In this document: in pieces, positions 52,686 through 64,000 of the stretch | Layout of the letters: each line of letters opens with the position of its first letter | Position numbering within the stretch: position 1 is the first letter of the stretch | Notes under the pieces: model-generated | Databases searched by the model: none | The model's input: the letters and a program-made list of their open reading frames with translations, nothing else | Told to the model about the DNA's origin: nothing | Made by a program: the position numbers and the translations under genes | Source of the DNA: Xenorhabdus ehlersii | GTDB taxonomy: Bacteria; Pseudomonadota; Gammaproteobacteria; Enterobacterales; Enterobacteriaceae | DNA length: 64,000 bases | Reading direction: 5' to 3' | Assembly: GCF_003610465.1 (NCBI RefSeq) | Contig: NZ_RAQI01000006.1 | Span: 1 to 64,000 of the forward strand

Positions 52686-53587
52686 GCGAAGAAAAAAACT
52701 ATTGCGGATTCGTTGCAATAGTCGGTCGGCCCAATGTTGGTAAGTCAACATTATTGAATCAGTTATTGGGCCAAAAAGTATCCATCACTTCCCGTAAACC
52801 TCAAACGACGCGGCATCGCATCATGGGGATTCATACGGAAGGGGCTTACCAAACCATCTATGTTGATACACCGGGCCTTCATATTGAAGAAAAGCGGGCG
52901 ATCAACCGCCTGATGAACCGTGCGGCGAGCAGCTCCATTGGTGATGTCGAACTGGTTATTTTTGTTGTGGAAGGTACGCACTGGACACCCGATGATGAAA
53001 TGGTGGTAAATAAGTTACGTCATTTGCGTTGTCCTGTCTTACTGGCTATCAATAAAGTGGACAATGTGACGGATAAAACCATTCTTCTGCCACATATCGG
53101 TTTTCTTAGCCAACAGATGAATTTTATCGATGTTGTGCCGATTAGTGCTGAAAAAGGCATGAATGTTGATACTATTGCCAACATAGTGCGTGATCATATA
53201 CCACAGGCGGATCATCACTTCCCTGAAGATTACATTACTGATCGCTCACAGCGTTTTATGGCGTCAGAAATCATCCGTGAAAAACTGATGCGTTTTTTGG
53301 GTGATGAACTCCCCTATTCCGTGACAGTGGAAATTGAGCAATTTGTTACCAATGAGCGTGGAGGCTATACAATCCACGGTTTGATTCTGGTAGAGCGTGA
53401 TGGCCAGAAGAAAATGGTGATTGGTAATAAAGGCAGTAAAATCAAGAAGATTGGTATAGAAGCCCGTCAAGATATGGAAAAGCTGTTTGACATGAAAGTT
53501 CACTTGGAATTGTGGGTAAAAGTGAAATCCGGTTGGGCTGATGACGAACGGGCGCTGCGTAGCCTCGGTTACGTCGACGACTTATAA
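52682..53587 (+). CDS. era: GTPase Era
   Basis: 301 residues. [27 protein letters not shown]-terminal KH domain with [20 protein letters not shown]. Binds 16S rRNA 3' end in 30S maturation. Overlaps rnc, precedes recO. Confidence 0.98.
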   Translation: MSEEKNYCGFVAIVGRPNVGKSTLLNQLLGQKVSITSRKPQTTRHRIMGIHTEGAYQTIYVDTPGLHIEEKRAINRLMNRAASSSIGDVELVIFVVEGTHWTPDDEMVVNKLRHLRCPVLLAINKVDNVTDKTILLPHIGFLSQQMNFIDVVPISAEKGMNVDTIANIVRDHIPQADHHFPEDYITDRSQRFMASEIIREKLMRFLGDELPYSVTVEIEQFVTNERGGYTIHGLILVERDGQKKMVIGNKGSKIKKIGIEARQDMEKLFDMKVHLELWVKVKSGWADDERALRSLGYVDDL

Positions 53588-53596
53588 GGCTGATTT

Positions 53597-54334
53597 GTGG
53601 ACGGCTGGCAGAGAGCCTTTGTGCTTCACGGGCGCCCTTACAGTGAAACCAGTTTATTGCTGGATTTTTTTACTGAAAATGAAGGGCGGGTACGTGTTTT
53701 AGCGAAAGGGGCACGCAGCCGTCGCTCCAATCTAAAAGGTTGCTTGCAACCTTTCACCCCGCTGCTTATTCGTTGGAGTGGGCGGGGTGAAATCAAGACA
53801 TTAAGAGACGCAGAGCCTATCTCATTGGCTCTCCCCTTAACGGGAAGTGTGCTCTACAGCGGCTTGTATGTGAATGAACTCTTGTCCAAACTCCTTGAGC
53901 AAGGAACGGCATATCCCTCGCTTTTTTTTGATTACCTCCAATGTTTGCAAGCGCTTGCAGCGAGTGAACACACACCAGAATGTGCATTGCGTCGTTTTGA
54001 ATTAGCGCTACTAACCAATATGGGATACGGAGTAGATTATCTTCACTGTGCAGGAAGTGGTGAACCTGTATCGGATACCATGACTTACCATTATCGTGAA
54101 GAAAAAGGGTTTATCGCCAGTTTGGTTGTGGATCATTACAGTTTTACAGGTTATGAACTCAAGGCGTTGGCAAATAGCGAATTTCCCGATCAGGTGACCT
54201 TGAAAGCGGCAAAGCGTTTTACTCGCATTGCCTTGAAACCTTATCTGGGGGGGAAACCGTTAAAAAGCCGTGAGCTATTTCGTCAATTCGTACGTAAAAA
54301 AACTGATAATCCCGACAAGAAAAATGAAAACTAA
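53597..54334 (+). CDS. recO: DNA repair protein RecO
   Basis: 245 residues from a GTG ([20 protein letters not shown]). OB fold at the N-terminus, helical C-terminal part ending [20 protein letters not shown]. Loads RecA with RecR. Third gene of the rnc-era-recO group. Confidence 0.96.
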   Translation: MDGWQRAFVLHGRPYSETSLLLDFFTENEGRVRVLAKGARSRRSNLKGCLQPFTPLLIRWSGRGEIKTLRDAEPISLALPLTGSVLYSGLYVNELLSKLLEQGTAYPSLFFDYLQCLQALAASEHTPECALRRFELALLTNMGYGVDYLHCAGSGEPVSDTMTYHYREEKGFIASLVVDHYSFTGYELKALANSEFPDQVTLKAAKRFTRIALKPYLGGKPLKSRELFRQFVRKKTDNPDKKNEN

Positions 54335-54402
54335 AGTAAGCCACTTTTTCATAATGAAGAGTGTAGACTTTACTGAATCTTATGTTATTGCAGGAGCTAA
54401 AA

Positions 54403-55134
54403 ATGGCTGAGGTATTGTTAGGTATCAACATTGATCACATTGCAACCTTACGTAATGCCCGCGGGACACAATATCCTGATCCCGTTCAGGCAGCATTTGT
54501 TGCAGAGCAAGCGGGTGCAGAGGGTATAACGGTTCACCTCCGTGAAGATCGCCGCCATATTACTGACAGAGATGTCCAATTATTAAAAAATACAATCCAA
54601 ACCCGTATGAACCTTGAAATGGCGGTCACAGATGAGATGGTGAGGATTGCTTGCCAAATCAAACCTGCTTTCTGTTGTTTAGTACCTGAAAAGCGTCAGG
54701 AGGTCACAACCGAAGGTGGATTGGATGTGTTTGGGCAAAAAGAGCACATTGCTGCGGCTGTTAAGGCTTTATCAGAAGCGGGGATTTTAGTGTCTTTGTT
54801 CATTGATGCGGATCATCAACAAATTGATGCTGCTGTCGAAGTTGGAGCGCCATTTATTGAAATTCACACGGGTGCGTATGCAGATGCAGGGAATGAGATA
54901 CAGCAGGAAAAAGAATTTCAGCGTATCAAAGAGGCCGCAACTTACGCAGCCGCTAAAGGGCTTAAAGTCAATGCAGGTCACGGCTTGACCTATCACAATG
55001 TGCAGCGTATTGCAGCCTTACCTGAAATTTATGAATTGAATATAGGGCATGCCATTATTGGCCGTGCTGTATTCAGTGGCTTACCTGCGGCTGTTGCGGA
55101 TATGAAAACTTTATTGCGGGAAGCACGCCGTTAA
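54403..55134 (+). CDS. pdxJ: Pyridoxine 5'-phosphate synthase
   Basis: 243 residues from ATG 54403 (GGAG upstream), the E. coli length. [44 protein letters not shown] and [11 protein letters not shown] are the active-site segments of the TIM barrel. Last ring-closing step of vitamin B6 synthesis. TAATG overlap with acpS. Confidence 0.98.
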   Translation: MAEVLLGINIDHIATLRNARGTQYPDPVQAAFVAEQAGAEGITVHLREDRRHITDRDVQLLKNTIQTRMNLEMAVTDEMVRIACQIKPAFCCLVPEKRQEVTTEGGLDVFGQKEHIAAAVKALSEAGILVSLFIDADHQQIDAAVEVGAPFIEIHTGAYADAGNEIQQEKEFQRIKEAATYAAAKGLKVNAGHGLTYHNVQRIAALPEIYELNIGHAIIGRAVFSGLPAAVADMKTLLREARR

Positions 55135-55514
55135 TGGCCATTCTTGGATTAGGCACAGATATTGTTGAAATATCCCGCATTGAAGAAATTGTCGGACGTT
55201 CAGGTGAACGTCTGGCAAGGCGTGTTCTGAGTGATGGGGAATGGCAGCAATATCAACAACATAACCAGCCTGTCCGCTTCCTGGCAAAACGGTTTGCTGT
55301 CAAGGAAGCGGCAGCTAAAGCTTTTGGGACAGGTATCCGCAATGGATTGGCCTTTAATCAATTTGAAGTGATTAATGATCCACTGGGAAAACCAACGTTA
55401 AAACTTCATGGAGAGGCCGAAGTGCTGGCTAACAAACTGAGGGTAAAATCCATGCATGTCACACTAGCAGATGAACGGCGTTATGCCTGTGCGACGGTGA
55501 TATTGGAAAATTAA
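55134..55514 (+). CDS. acpS: Holo-[acyl-carrier-protein] synthase
   Basis: 126 residues, as E. coli. [13 protein letters not shown] and [17 protein letters not shown] bind Mg/CoA. Transfers 4'-phosphopantetheine to ACP. Convergent with yfhL. Confidence 0.97.
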   Translation: MAILGLGTDIVEISRIEEIVGRSGERLARRVLSDGEWQQYQQHNQPVRFLAKRFAVKEAAAKAFGTGIRNGLAFNQFEVINDPLGKPTLKLHGEAEVLANKLRVKSMHVTLADERRYACATVILEN

Positions 55515-55516
55515 AT

Positions 55517-55786
<270 letters not shown>

Positions 55787-56029
55787 TTACATAAATTAAG
55801 TCTTTTAATTAAAGGCTTAATTTTCCTCCTGATTTGTTGCTCTCGATCACCCCTTGTTATTTCATACAATATTTTTTATAGAAAATGTATCTTACAAAGA
55901 AATGATTACAACTAAATGTATTATGCAAAGAAAAACTATCTGAGGCATATGTTAACACATCAGAAAGCAGTCCAGTACATTTATCATAGTATATACTTAA
56001 GTATGTTTTAAATTCTTTAGAGTGAAAAC

Positions 56030-56677
56030 ATGCTTGAATACATCGTAAAACATGGTAATGATATCGTGAAAGTCTTGGGATCTATCGGGACTTTTGTTGG
56101 TATTATTCTGTCCGTATTAAAGAAGCTTTATGCCGATGTGTGTGTGTTTAGAGAGAGAAAGGCAAAAAAATATATTAAATATCTCAATGAGTACAATATT
56201 TATTTAGATGATTTGAGTAAAGACTATATTAAATATGAAATTGCATCTGAGATAATGTTTGATGTTACAAAGATAAAATCTGATAAATTTAGGAATATAT
56301 TTATCAAGCTGAAACAAGATGGATTGAGTCCTGAATATATAGATCTTCTTAAGAAGTTGAAAACATACCTTATTTTAAATTCTGGCGTGATTCAAATCAA
56401 TGTCAGTTCTTACTATTATTTTGCTTATTGTTTTGAAAAGATATTTTCAACTTATTTTTTCACTTTAGCATTTGTTGTGTTGGTTGTTTTTTTATTCAAA
56501 GTTGATGCCTTGAGTAATACTATCGGGAGTGCTTTAGATTTCTTTTTAGTCATGTTAAGTATGATTTTACTTATGGCGATTGGTATTTATCTATTAATGT
56601 TAAGCCCGTCAAAATATCAAATAAGAAAATTAAATGAGGAATTAATTAAATATAAAATTGATAATGTTACTTTATAA
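56030..56677 (+). CDS. Orphan AT-rich membrane protein
   Basis: 215 residues. N-terminal hydrophobic helix (about 15-32, LGSIGTFVGIILSVLKKLYA), a cytoplasmic Lys/Tyr/Asp-rich helical region (40-135), two strong membrane segments (about 136-158 and 168-192), and a short charged end. Very AT-rich with weak RBS (GAGTG), unlike the genes around it. It interrupts conserved core order between yfhL and the glycosylase gene. No family recognised; the design (small soluble helical part plus two to three TMs) also occurs in phage-defence effectors, which is only a hint. Confidence 0.7.
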   Translation: MLEYIVKHGNDIVKVLGSIGTFVGIILSVLKKLYADVCVFRERKAKKYIKYLNEYNIYLDDLSKDYIKYEIASEIMFDVTKIKSDKFRNIFIKLKQDGLSPEYIDLLKKLKTYLILNSGVIQINVSSYYYFAYCFEKIFSTYFFTLAFVVLVVFLFKVDALSNTIGSALDFFLVMLSMILLMAIGIYLLMLSPSKYQIRKLNEELIKYKIDNVTL

Positions 56678-56764
56678 ATTGTGTTGGTTGAGTTGCTATT
56701 GTATCTAAACTTAAAGTCTGTTAGATAGTGAGATTAATTCTGCGTGTCTTCTGGAGCTATCCCA

Positions 56765-57670
56765 ATGAAATCAAGCTGCTTAACGGAAATCATATTACCT
56801 AATAATTATCACACGAGAGATTTTTTGGCCTTTCATCAGAGGGATGAAATGGGCGTTTCTGAAATCGTACAACATAATCAAATTAAAAAAGGGATTATTT
56901 GGTATGAAAATCCGGCCCTTTTGACAATCACAATGGAAAAGAGTAGGGCAAAAATACAGCTTGATATTGATGGTAATAAAGATTGTTCTTCACAACATAA
57001 AGCGTTATCGACGCTAGCTTCCCATATGCTTGGTTTGAAACAACCTGTTGATGTATTTGAATCTATCTATCAAGATCATCCTGTTATTGGAGAATTGGTT
57101 AACAGACAAACCGGCTTACGCATTTATCAGTCCGCGACACCTTTTGAAGCGCTTAGTTGGGCGATTATCGGGCAACAAATTAGTTTAAGTGCAGCAATTT
57201 CCATTAGACGGCGTTTTATTCAGGCGGTGGGGCTTCAGCACTCTTCTGGGTTACTGTGTTTCCCGAATTATAAGCAGGTGATGCAATATTCGCAGCATGA
57301 TCTCCGTCAGTGTGGTTTTTCTGTGGGTAAAGCCAATGCCTTATTGAATGTTTGTCAACTTATTGATTCTGGACTATTGCAACTAAATATTCCAGAAGGA
57401 GAAAATGGAGTGAAACGGCTGACGGATAGCTTGCTTGCTATCAAGGGCATTGGTATGTGGACCGTTAATTATGCCTTGCTACGAGGATTCAGTTACCTGG
57501 ATGGCTCACTGCATGGCGATGTTGCCGTCAGGCGTAATCTCCAATATTTGCTCAGCCAGGAAAACAAAGTGAGTGCGGAACAGGCAGAAAAATGGTTGGC
57601 AGATTTTTCTCCCTGGAAAGCGTTGGTGGGAGCGCATTTATGGCAACAGCAATCCAGTAGTGGATATTAA
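56765..57670 (+). CDS. AlkA-like DNA-3-methyladenine glycosylase II
   Basis: 301 residues from ATG 56765 (GGAG upstream). N-terminal TATA-like domain, then HhH-GPD domain: FEALSWAIIGQQISLSAA, hairpin LLAIKGIGMWTVNYALLRG (223-241), catalytic Asp252 (HGDVAVRRNL). Longer at the N-terminus than the core and similar in design to E. coli AlkA, but without the Ada domain. Removes alkylated bases. A separate unit before the HD hydrolase gene. Confidence 0.88.
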   Translation: MKSSCLTEIILPNNYHTRDFLAFHQRDEMGVSEIVQHNQIKKGIIWYENPALLTITMEKSRAKIQLDIDGNKDCSSQHKALSTLASHMLGLKQPVDVFESIYQDHPVIGELVNRQTGLRIYQSATPFEALSWAIIGQQISLSAAISIRRRFIQAVGLQHSSGLLCFPNYKQVMQYSQHDLRQCGFSVGKANALLNVCQLIDSGLLQLNIPEGENGVKRLTDSLLAIKGIGMWTVNYALLRGFSYLDGSLHGDVAVRRNLQYLLSQENKVSAEQAEKWLADFSPWKALVGAHLWQQQSSSGY

Positions 57671-57735
57671 TACCGTTCTAACTTCTTTGTCAGGTGCTTT
57701 TCGTAAAACTTCAAGACGATTGGCAAGAGAACCAA

Positions 57736-58428
57736 ATGGATTACAAGTTTGGAGAAACAGGAGAAATTTTGGCTATATCATCTTTTTCACCGTTTGAAGA
57801 TTTGGCTCTACAGATTTTACCCATGGCAATAGAAGGTGATGATGGTGCTCATGATATTGCTCATCTTCACCGAGTATGGAGAAATGCGAAACAAATTTGT
57901 GAGGCGGAATCTGGCAACTTGCGATTAGTGTTTGTCGCTGTGCTATTGCATGATTGTGTGAGTGTTGAAAAAAATGCGCCAAACCGACACCTTGCTTCGC
58001 GCATGGCAGCAGAAAAAGCAGCATTGATACTGAAAGATTTGGCATGGAACGAGAAGGAGATTAATGCCACCTGCCATGCCATTGAAGCGCATAGTTTTTC
58101 AGCAGGCCTAACCCCCAAAACGTTGGAAGCAAAAATCGTGCAAGATGCGGATCGGCTGGATTCCATTGGCATGGTTGGTGTTGGGCGTTGTTTTTATACC
58201 GCTGGCCGTATGGGTTCTTCATTGTATGACTTGCATGATCCACTGGCAAAGCAGCGTGAATATAATGATAAGGCTTATACTATCGATCATTTCTTTACTA
58301 AGCTGTTTAAAATTGAATCAGAATTTCAGACTGTATCAGGTAGAAAAATGGCAAGTGAAAGGGCAGAGCGTATGAAATTGTTCCTTAATGCTTTTCTTGA
58401 TGAGATTCAGATTGAACCGGTAGATTGA
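57736..58428 (+). CDS. HD-domain phosphohydrolase, YedJ type
   Basis: 230 residues from ATG 57736; an upstream in-frame GTG (57694) is possible. Metal ligands: H in GDDGAHDIAHLHRVWRNA, HD in VAVLLHDC, and later D in VQDADRLDSIG. Matches the YedJ/YpgQ nucleotide hydrolase family. Substrate not known for certain; close after the AlkA-like gene. Confidence 0.87.
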   Translation: MDYKFGETGEILAISSFSPFEDLALQILPMAIEGDDGAHDIAHLHRVWRNAKQICEAESGNLRLVFVAVLLHDCVSVEKNAPNRHLASRMAAEKAALILKDLAWNEKEINATCHAIEAHSFSAGLTPKTLEAKIVQDADRLDSIGMVGVGRCFYTAGRMGSSLYDLHDPLAKQREYNDKAYTIDHFFTKLFKIESEFQTVSGRKMASERAERMKLFLNAFLDEIQIEPVD

Positions 58429-58461
58429 GGTGATTGGGTATAATAGGTGGAATTTTTATAA

Positions 58462-59004
<543 letters not shown>

Positions 59005-59008
59005 CCAG

Positions 59009-60544
59009 TTATGGTTTAGTGGCTGTTTCAGATTGCGTCGGCGTTTTATTCTCCGACGCTTTTTCGTGAGACTCAGCATTATTGCTTGTTATTTTGTTAT
59101 TTTCCACTTGGGGAGTGCTGATTATGGTGGTATCCGTTGGTGCTTCGCTTCTCTCTGCTTTCTCGCGGTTGGCTTTTGCCCTAAGATATCCCTCCAGGCT
59201 CAAATAGTAACGCCGGATATTTTCAACATAGCGATAAGCTTCATAGCCACGGGCATAACCATATGTTGTATTGGCGTAGTATTTTTTCTTGCTGAGCAGG
59301 GGAAGACGGGTTTTAACATCCAGCCAACTGTCTGGATTACCTTTTTGCGCAGCAGTTAATTTACGGGCATCAAGAAGGTGTCCATATCCCATGTTATAAG
59401 CTGCAAGGGCAAACCAAATGCGTTCATCTTCAGAAATGGTTTTTGGCAAACGCTCCATCAGATAGTTCAGATAAGCCATTCCTCCTTTGACACTCTCTTC
59501 TGGATCCAGCCGATCGTGAATTCCAGCCCATTCTGCTGTCGGGCGAGTGAGCATCATCAAACCTCGAACGCCAGTGGGTGAAGTGGCTTGTGGATCCCAA
59601 TGTGACTCTTGCCATGCGATAGCTGCCACTAATTGCCAATCAAGCGATCCCGCGTATTGTTGAAAAATTGGCTGATAGGTTGGTAAGAGATTATTGATGG
59701 CGCGAATAAAGGAAATCGTATCGAAATAATCGAATGAACCGATATGGCTGAAATATTTTTCTTGTAACCGTGACATGATACCGTTTTCAGTCAACATACT
59801 GAAAAAATCGAGCATAGCGGAGTAGAGACTATAGTCACTATTGCGCTTTAAATACCAGGTCAGGGGATTCTCTTCACTGACATCAAACGCAACTGCCAAA
59901 TTGGGATGAATACGCTGTTGCAAAGCTAAACTGAGGGAGTCACTGATTGTATAGTCGATTTTTCCCTCAGAGAGTTGTTCGAGCAATTGCTGTGTATTTT
60001 TGTGGGGTGTTTCTTCCCAAGTTAACTCAGGATAAGACTTTTCTTTCCACTTTTTCAGTTCGCTTACATGGGCTGAACCTGCCGTGACGATGAGTTTGCC
60101 TTTTAGATCACCAAACGAATGTGGACGTGCCGCCCCCTTGCGATAAACCAGTTGTTGTATGACTGAAGCGTAGGCAGGGCCAGTGCGTGTTTGGTCCAGC
60201 CTATCTTTATTGTAGATAAGCCCAGCAGCCAGGAAATCGGTTTTATCGTTTTCCAAGTCGTCAAAAAGTTGCTTAATGTTGGGACGAAACTTAATCACAA
60301 GTTTAACTCCCAGATAATCGGCAAACCGCTTGATTAACTCATAGTCGAATCCTGTTGGTTCATTTTTGCTGTTAAGAGAGATCAGAGGAGAGCTGATAGT
60401 ACTAACCCGTAGCTCTCCTCGTGCCAGAATTTTGTTTATCTGCTCCTGCTGTTTATTGGGCCAATTGATATTAAGGCCGATGATGGCAGCAGAGAGGAGC
60501 GCGATAATTACGATAACAAAATAATTTATCTTTATGTTATTCAA
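59009..60544 (-). CDS. mltF: Membrane-bound lytic transglycosylase F
   Basis: 511 residues if the start is TTG 60544 ([20 protein letters not shown]), which has AAGAGA upstream and matches the E. coli N-terminus; the longer reading to 60667 has no counterpart. N-terminal membrane/signal segment, SBP-like domain (40-265), lytic transglycosylase domain with [16 protein letters not shown] (catalytic Glu near 306). C-terminal tail rich in Glu/Ser/Thr. Cuts peptidoglycan. Confidence 0.95.
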   Translation of the reverse strand: MNNIKINYFVIVIIALLSAAIIGLNINWPNKQQEQINKILARGELRVSTISSPLISLNSKNEPTGFDYELIKRFADYLGVKLVIKFRPNIKQLFDDLENDKTDFLAAGLIYNKDRLDQTRTGPAYASVIQQLVYRKGAARPHSFGDLKGKLIVTAGSAHVSELKKWKEKSYPELTWEETPHKNTQQLLEQLSEGKIDYTISDSLSLALQQRIHPNLAVAFDVSEENPLTWYLKRNSDYSLYSAMLDFFSMLTENGIMSRLQEKYFSHIGSFDYFDTISFIRAINNLLPTYQPIFQQYAGSLDWQLVAAIAWQESHWDPQATSPTGVRGLMMLTRPTAEWAGIHDRLDPEESVKGGMAYLNYLMERLPKTISEDERIWFALAAYNMGYGHLLDARKLTAAQKGNPDSWLDVKTRLPLLSKKKYYANTTYGYARGYEAYRYVENIRRYYLSLEGYLRAKANREKAERSEAPTDTTIISTPQVENNKITSNNAESHEKASENKTPTQSETATKP

Positions 60545-60709
60545 GTAGTTATCTCTTTCCCGAACGATTGGAAACCGTGTGAAGTGCAAGATAATAGCAT
60601 GGTTAAATTTCCAGTAATCGGGAATTTTGCGCAACAAAAGGGGGATGTGCAACCCTATTAAACCCATTTCGGCATTTTATTGAGTGTATTGTTGGGTGGA
60701 TAAATCACC

Positions 60710-60748
60710 ACGCAAACGGTTTCGTCAGAGGAAACATTCCTCTATAAT
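60710..60748 (+). promoter_or_regulatory. purL promoter with PurR operator
   Basis: ACGCAAACGGTTTCGT (60710-60725) differs from the PurR consensus at two of 16 positions. Its right end covers a -35 (TTTCGT, 60720-60725), with a 17-base spacer to -10 TATAAT (60743-60748). Repression by PurR with hypoxanthine/guanine is expected. Confidence 0.85.
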
Positions 60749-60809
60749 GCTTGCTGTTTCCCTGAGGCATCAGTCAGGCTTTGCTTCTAAGATGAGAGAA
60801 CCTATTATT

Positions 60810-63800
60810 ATGGAAATTCTGCGTGGCTCACCCGCTTTATCGGCATTTCGTATCACTAAGCTCCTTTCCCAGTGTCAAGATCAACATCTCCCTGTTACCG
60901 ACATTTATGCAGAATATGTACATTTTGCAGAAGTTAATGCCCCAATTACGGAAGATGAGCGAGAGAAATTAAATAAGCTATTAAAATATGGCCCCTCTTT
61001 GGCCAAACTTGAGCCTAAAGGACAACTAATATTAGTCACACCTCGTCCAGGCACGATATCCCCTTGGTCATCGAAAGCGACAGACATCGCCCGCAATTGT
61101 GGACTGAAGCAGATTGTCCGTTTAGAAAAGGGGATCGCCTATTATATTCAGAGTATTGATATGGATGACGGGCAATGGCAAACGTTGTCGGCATTATTGC
61201 ACGATCGCATGATGGAAAGTGTGTTCACTCAGTTTGAACAAGCCGAAGTCCTGTTTTCTCACCAGCAACCTGCGCCGTTAAAACAGATTGATATCTTGCA
61301 ATCGGGGCGGGCAGCACTGGAATCGGCAAATATTGAATTAGGGCTGGCTCTGGCTACAGATGAAATTGATTACCTGATGAGCGCTTTTCAGGCGTTGGGA
61401 CGCAATCCGACGGATGTTGAGCTGTATATGTTTGCGCAGGCAAATTCTGAACATTGTCGCCACAAAATTTTCAATGCAGATTGGGTTATTGATGGTCAGA
61501 CCCAACCCAAGTCTTTGTTCAAAATGATCAAAAACACGTTTGAACAAACGCCGGATTACGTGCTTTCTGCTTATAAAGATAACGCGGCGGTTATGGAGGG
61601 TTCTCATGTTGGCCGCTTTTTCCCTGACTCTACAACTGGTGTTTATGACTACCATCAAGAGCCTGCTCATATCTTAATGAAAGTGGAAACTCATAACCAT
61701 CCAACCGCAATTTCACCTTGGCCTGGTGCAGCAACGGGATCAGGTGGCGAAATACGTGATGAAGGTGCAACCGGACGGGGAGCTAAACCGAAAGCCGGAC
61801 TGGTCGGTTTTTCGGTTTCAAACTTGAGAATTCCTGGGTTTGAACAGCCGTGGGAAGAAGATTTTGGTAAACCTGATCGCATTGTCAGTGCATTGGACAT
61901 CATGCTGGAAGGTCCATTAGGCGGTGCAGCGTTTAATAATGAATTTGGGCGTCCAGCATTGCTAGGGTATTTCAGAACCTATGAAGAAAAAGTCTGTTCC
62001 CATAATGGTACAGAATTGCGTGGTTATCACAAACCCATCATGTTGGCTGGCGGGATCGGGAATATCCGTGAAGAACATATTCAGAAAGGGGATATTCCGG
62101 TCGGCGCAAAATTGATTGTGTTGGGTGGGCCAAGCATGAATATCGGTTTGGGAGGCGGTGCGGCATCTTCAATGACATCCGGTCAGTCTGATGCTGACTT
62201 GGATTTTGCCTCTGTGCAGCGTGACAATGCGGAGATGGAACGCCGTTGTCAGGAAGTTATCGACGGTTGCTGGCAATTGGGGGATAAAAATCCGATTTTA
62301 TTTATCCATGACGTCGGGGCTGGTGGTTTGTCAAATGCCATGCCTGAATTAGTCAGTGATGGCGGTCGAGGCGGGCGTTTTGAGTTACGCAATATTCTTA
62401 ACGATGAACCCGGCATGAGTCCATTGCAGTTATGGTGCAATGAATCCCAGGAACGTTATGTTTTGGCGGTAGCACCAGAGCAGTTAGCCCTGTTTGAAGA
62501 AATATGCCGTCGTGAACGTGCTCCTTATGCTGTGGTTGGGGAAGCAACGGAAGAACGGCACTTGTTGCTGAATGACACTCATTTTGATAATCAGCCAATC
62601 GATATGCCGCTGGATGTCTTGCTCGGTAAGACGCCAAAGATGCTGAAAAATGTGCAGGTTTTGCAAGCTCCAGGGCAAAGTTTGGATCGCAAGGGCATAG
62701 AGCTAGCAGAAGCGGTTAAACGTGTCTTGCATTTGCCTGCCGTGGCGGAAAAAACATTCCTGATTACGATTGGAGATCGCTCCATCACTGGTATGGTTGC
62801 CCGTGACCAAATGGTTGGCCCTTGGCAAATTCCAGTCGCAGATTGTGCTGTTACGACCGCCAGTTTGGACAGCTATTATGGCGAAGCCATGTCAATGGGC
62901 GAGCGAGCACCGATTGCATTATTGGACTTTGCGGCATCGGCACGTATGGCGGTGGGTGAAGCACTGACCAATATCGCTTCCGCCTATGTCCAGGATCTGA
63001 AACGCGTGAAGTTATCAGCTAACTGGATGTCGGCATCAGGCCATGCAGGTGAAGATGCAGGTTTGTATGCCGCCGTCAAGGCAGTGGGTGAGGAGTTGTG
63101 CCCGGCATTGGGATTGACCATTCCAGTTGGCAAGGATTCGATGTCAATGAAAACCCGCTGGCGTCAAAATGAGGAAGTGCGTGAAATGACTTCACCACTT
63201 TCATTGGTTATCAGTGCCTTTGCGCGAGTAGAAGATGTGCGCCGTACCGTGACACCAGAGTTATCTACTGAAGATGACAATGCGTTGCTGCTGATCGATC
63301 TGGGTAAAGGGCAAAATGCGCTGGGTGGAACGGCATTGGCTCAAGTTTATCGCCAACTTGGGGATAAAACCGCAGATGTTCGCAGCGTTGAGCAATTAGC
63401 GGGTTTCTTTAATGCGATCCAGCACTTGATTTCAGAACAAAAATTGCTGGCTTACCATGACCGTTCAGATGGTGGGCTATTGGTGACATTAGCTGAAATG
63501 GCTTTTGCAGGCCATTGTGGCTTGTATGCCGATATCAGTGCATTTGATGAAGATATCCTGGCCGCATTGTTTAATGAAGAACTGGGTGCGGTAATTCAAA
63601 TTCGTGAGACTGACAGAGAGCAAATTGAAAACCTGTTGGCAGATTATGGATTAAATGAATGTGTGCACTATCTGGGTAAGGCCCAGACGGGCGATGATTT
63701 TGTGATTTCCAGTGGCAATATGGAAGTTTATCGTCAGAAGCGCAGCACATTGCGCTTATGGTGGGCAGAAACAACGTGGCAAATGCAGCGTCTGCGTGAT

Positions 63801-64000
63801 AACCCTGAGTGCGCAGAGCAAGAACATCAGGCAAAACAGGATATGAATGATCCTGGCTTGAATGTGAAATTAACTTTCGACCCCGCGGAAGATATTGCTG
63901 CTTGCTATATTGCAAAACAAGTGCGTCCGCGCGTTGCTGTATTGCGTGAACAGGGAGTTAACTCTCATGTTGAGATGGCGGCGGCATTCCACCGAGCAGG
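60810..64000 (+). CDS. purL: Phosphoribosylformylglycinamidine synthase, 3' end beyond the window
   Basis: Open from ATG 60810 (GAGAGAA upstream; an in-frame ATG at 60792 is possible) to the right edge, about 1063 of some 1295 codons. [20 protein letters not shown] is the family's opening; [45 protein letters not shown] and [20 protein letters not shown] follow. The last lies at the start of the glutamine amidotransferase domain, most of which is missing. It converts FGAR to FGAM in purine synthesis. Confidence 0.98.
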   Translation, partial: MEILRGSPALSAFRITKLLSQCQDQHLPVTDIYAEYVHFAEVNAPITEDEREKLNKLLKYGPSLAKLEPKGQLILVTPRPGTISPWSSKATDIARNCGLKQIVRLEKGIAYYIQSIDMDDGQWQTLSALLHDRMMESVFTQFEQAEVLFSHQQPAPLKQIDILQSGRAALESANIELGLALATDEIDYLMSAFQALGRNPTDVELYMFAQANSEHCRHKIFNADWVIDGQTQPKSLFKMIKNTFEQTPDYVLSAYKDNAAVMEGSHVGRFFPDSTTGVYDYHQEPAHILMKVETHNHPTAISPWPGAATGSGGEIRDEGATGRGAKPKAGLVGFSVSNLRIPGFEQPWEEDFGKPDRIVSALDIMLEGPLGGAAFNNEFGRPALLGYFRTYEEKVCSHNGTELRGYHKPIMLAGGIGNIREEHIQKGDIPVGAKLIVLGGPSMNIGLGGGAASSMTSGQSDADLDFASVQRDNAEMERRCQEVIDGCWQLGDKNPILFIHDVGAGGLSNAMPELVSDGGRGGRFELRNILNDEPGMSPLQLWCNESQERYVLAVAPEQLALFEEICRRERAPYAVVGEATEERHLLLNDTHFDNQPIDMPLDVLLGKTPKMLKNVQVLQAPGQSLDRKGIELAEAVKRVLHLPAVAEKTFLITIGDRSITGMVARDQMVGPWQIPVADCAVTTASLDSYYGEAMSMGERAPIALLDFAASARMAVGEALTNIASAYVQDLKRVKLSANWMSASGHAGEDAGLYAAVKAVGEELCPALGLTIPVGKDSMSMKTRWRQNEEVREMTSPLSLVISAFARVEDVRRTVTPELSTEDDNALLLIDLGKGQNALGGTALAQVYRQLGDKTADVRSVEQLAGFFNAIQHLISEQKLLAYHDRSDGGLLVTLAEMAFAGHCGLYADISAFDEDILAALFNEELGAVIQIRETDREQIENLLADYGLNECVHYLGKAQTGDDFVISSGNMEVYRQKRSTLRLWWAETTWQMQRLRDNPECAEQEHQAKQDMNDPGLNVKLTFDPAEDIAACYIAKQVRPRVAVLREQGVNSHVEMAAAFHRA

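Overview
The window comes from an enterobacterium of the Xenorhabdus/Photorhabdus type (Morganellaceae). The evidence is the moderately AT-rich DNA, the near-Escherichia protein sequences of the chromosomal genes (SmpB, GrpE, Era, RNase III, PdxJ) in familiar order, and a siphophage prophage of the HK97/lambda kind. The genus is an inference from overall look, not from a database search.

Positions 1 to about 34,000 are a prophage cut by the left edge. From left to right it has: a leftward early operon (partial ORF, Icd/Ash-like protein, unknown protein) with its own promoter-operator; a CI repressor / Cro switch with three further operator copies; a LexA-controlled short ORF running into the 3' end of cI; a replication block (helicase, zinc-ribbon/Toprim primase); a Q-type antiterminator, late promoter and terminators; and a lambda-like lysis cassette (dual-start holin, endolysin, Rz/Rz1). 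An accessory segment follows with a membrane protein, a broken second copy of its tail, and a Ser/Thr kinase plus PP2C phosphatase pair. Then come a Bro-N protein, an HNH endonuclease and a probable cos region, HK97-type head genes (terminase to capsid), connectors, a lambda-type tail module (tube, frameshifted G/GT chaperone, tape measure, M, L, K, I, J) and tail fibres. A reverse-strand proteasome-like Ntn hydrolase closes the element. The integrase and left end lie outside the window.

Positions 34,000 to 64,000 are core chromosome: ssrA and smpB; ratA-rnfH; bamE, recN (SOS boxes) and nadK; grpE (sigma-32 promoter); ung; grcA (FNR box); an inserted class 3 lipase; srmB and trmN6; the rpoE-rseA-rseB-rseC stress operon with a sigma-E promoter, followed by lepA-lepB; rnc-era-recO-pdxJ-acpS; yfhL; an AT-rich orphan membrane protein; an AlkA-like glycosylase; an HD hydrolase; tadA; mltF; and purL (PurR box), truncated at the right edge.

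The most unusual points are these. (1) The CI repressor seems to have lost both its cleavage site and its nucleophile, while a perfect LexA box drives a small convergent ORF, which suggests antirepressor-style induction. (2) The prophage carries a self-contained kinase/phosphatase pair. (3) It carries a proteasome-fold hydrolase with an intact Thr/Asp/Lys centre. (4) The capsid protein keeps the HK97 cross-linking residues. (5) The tail chaperone gene has a textbook A AAA AAG slippery site.
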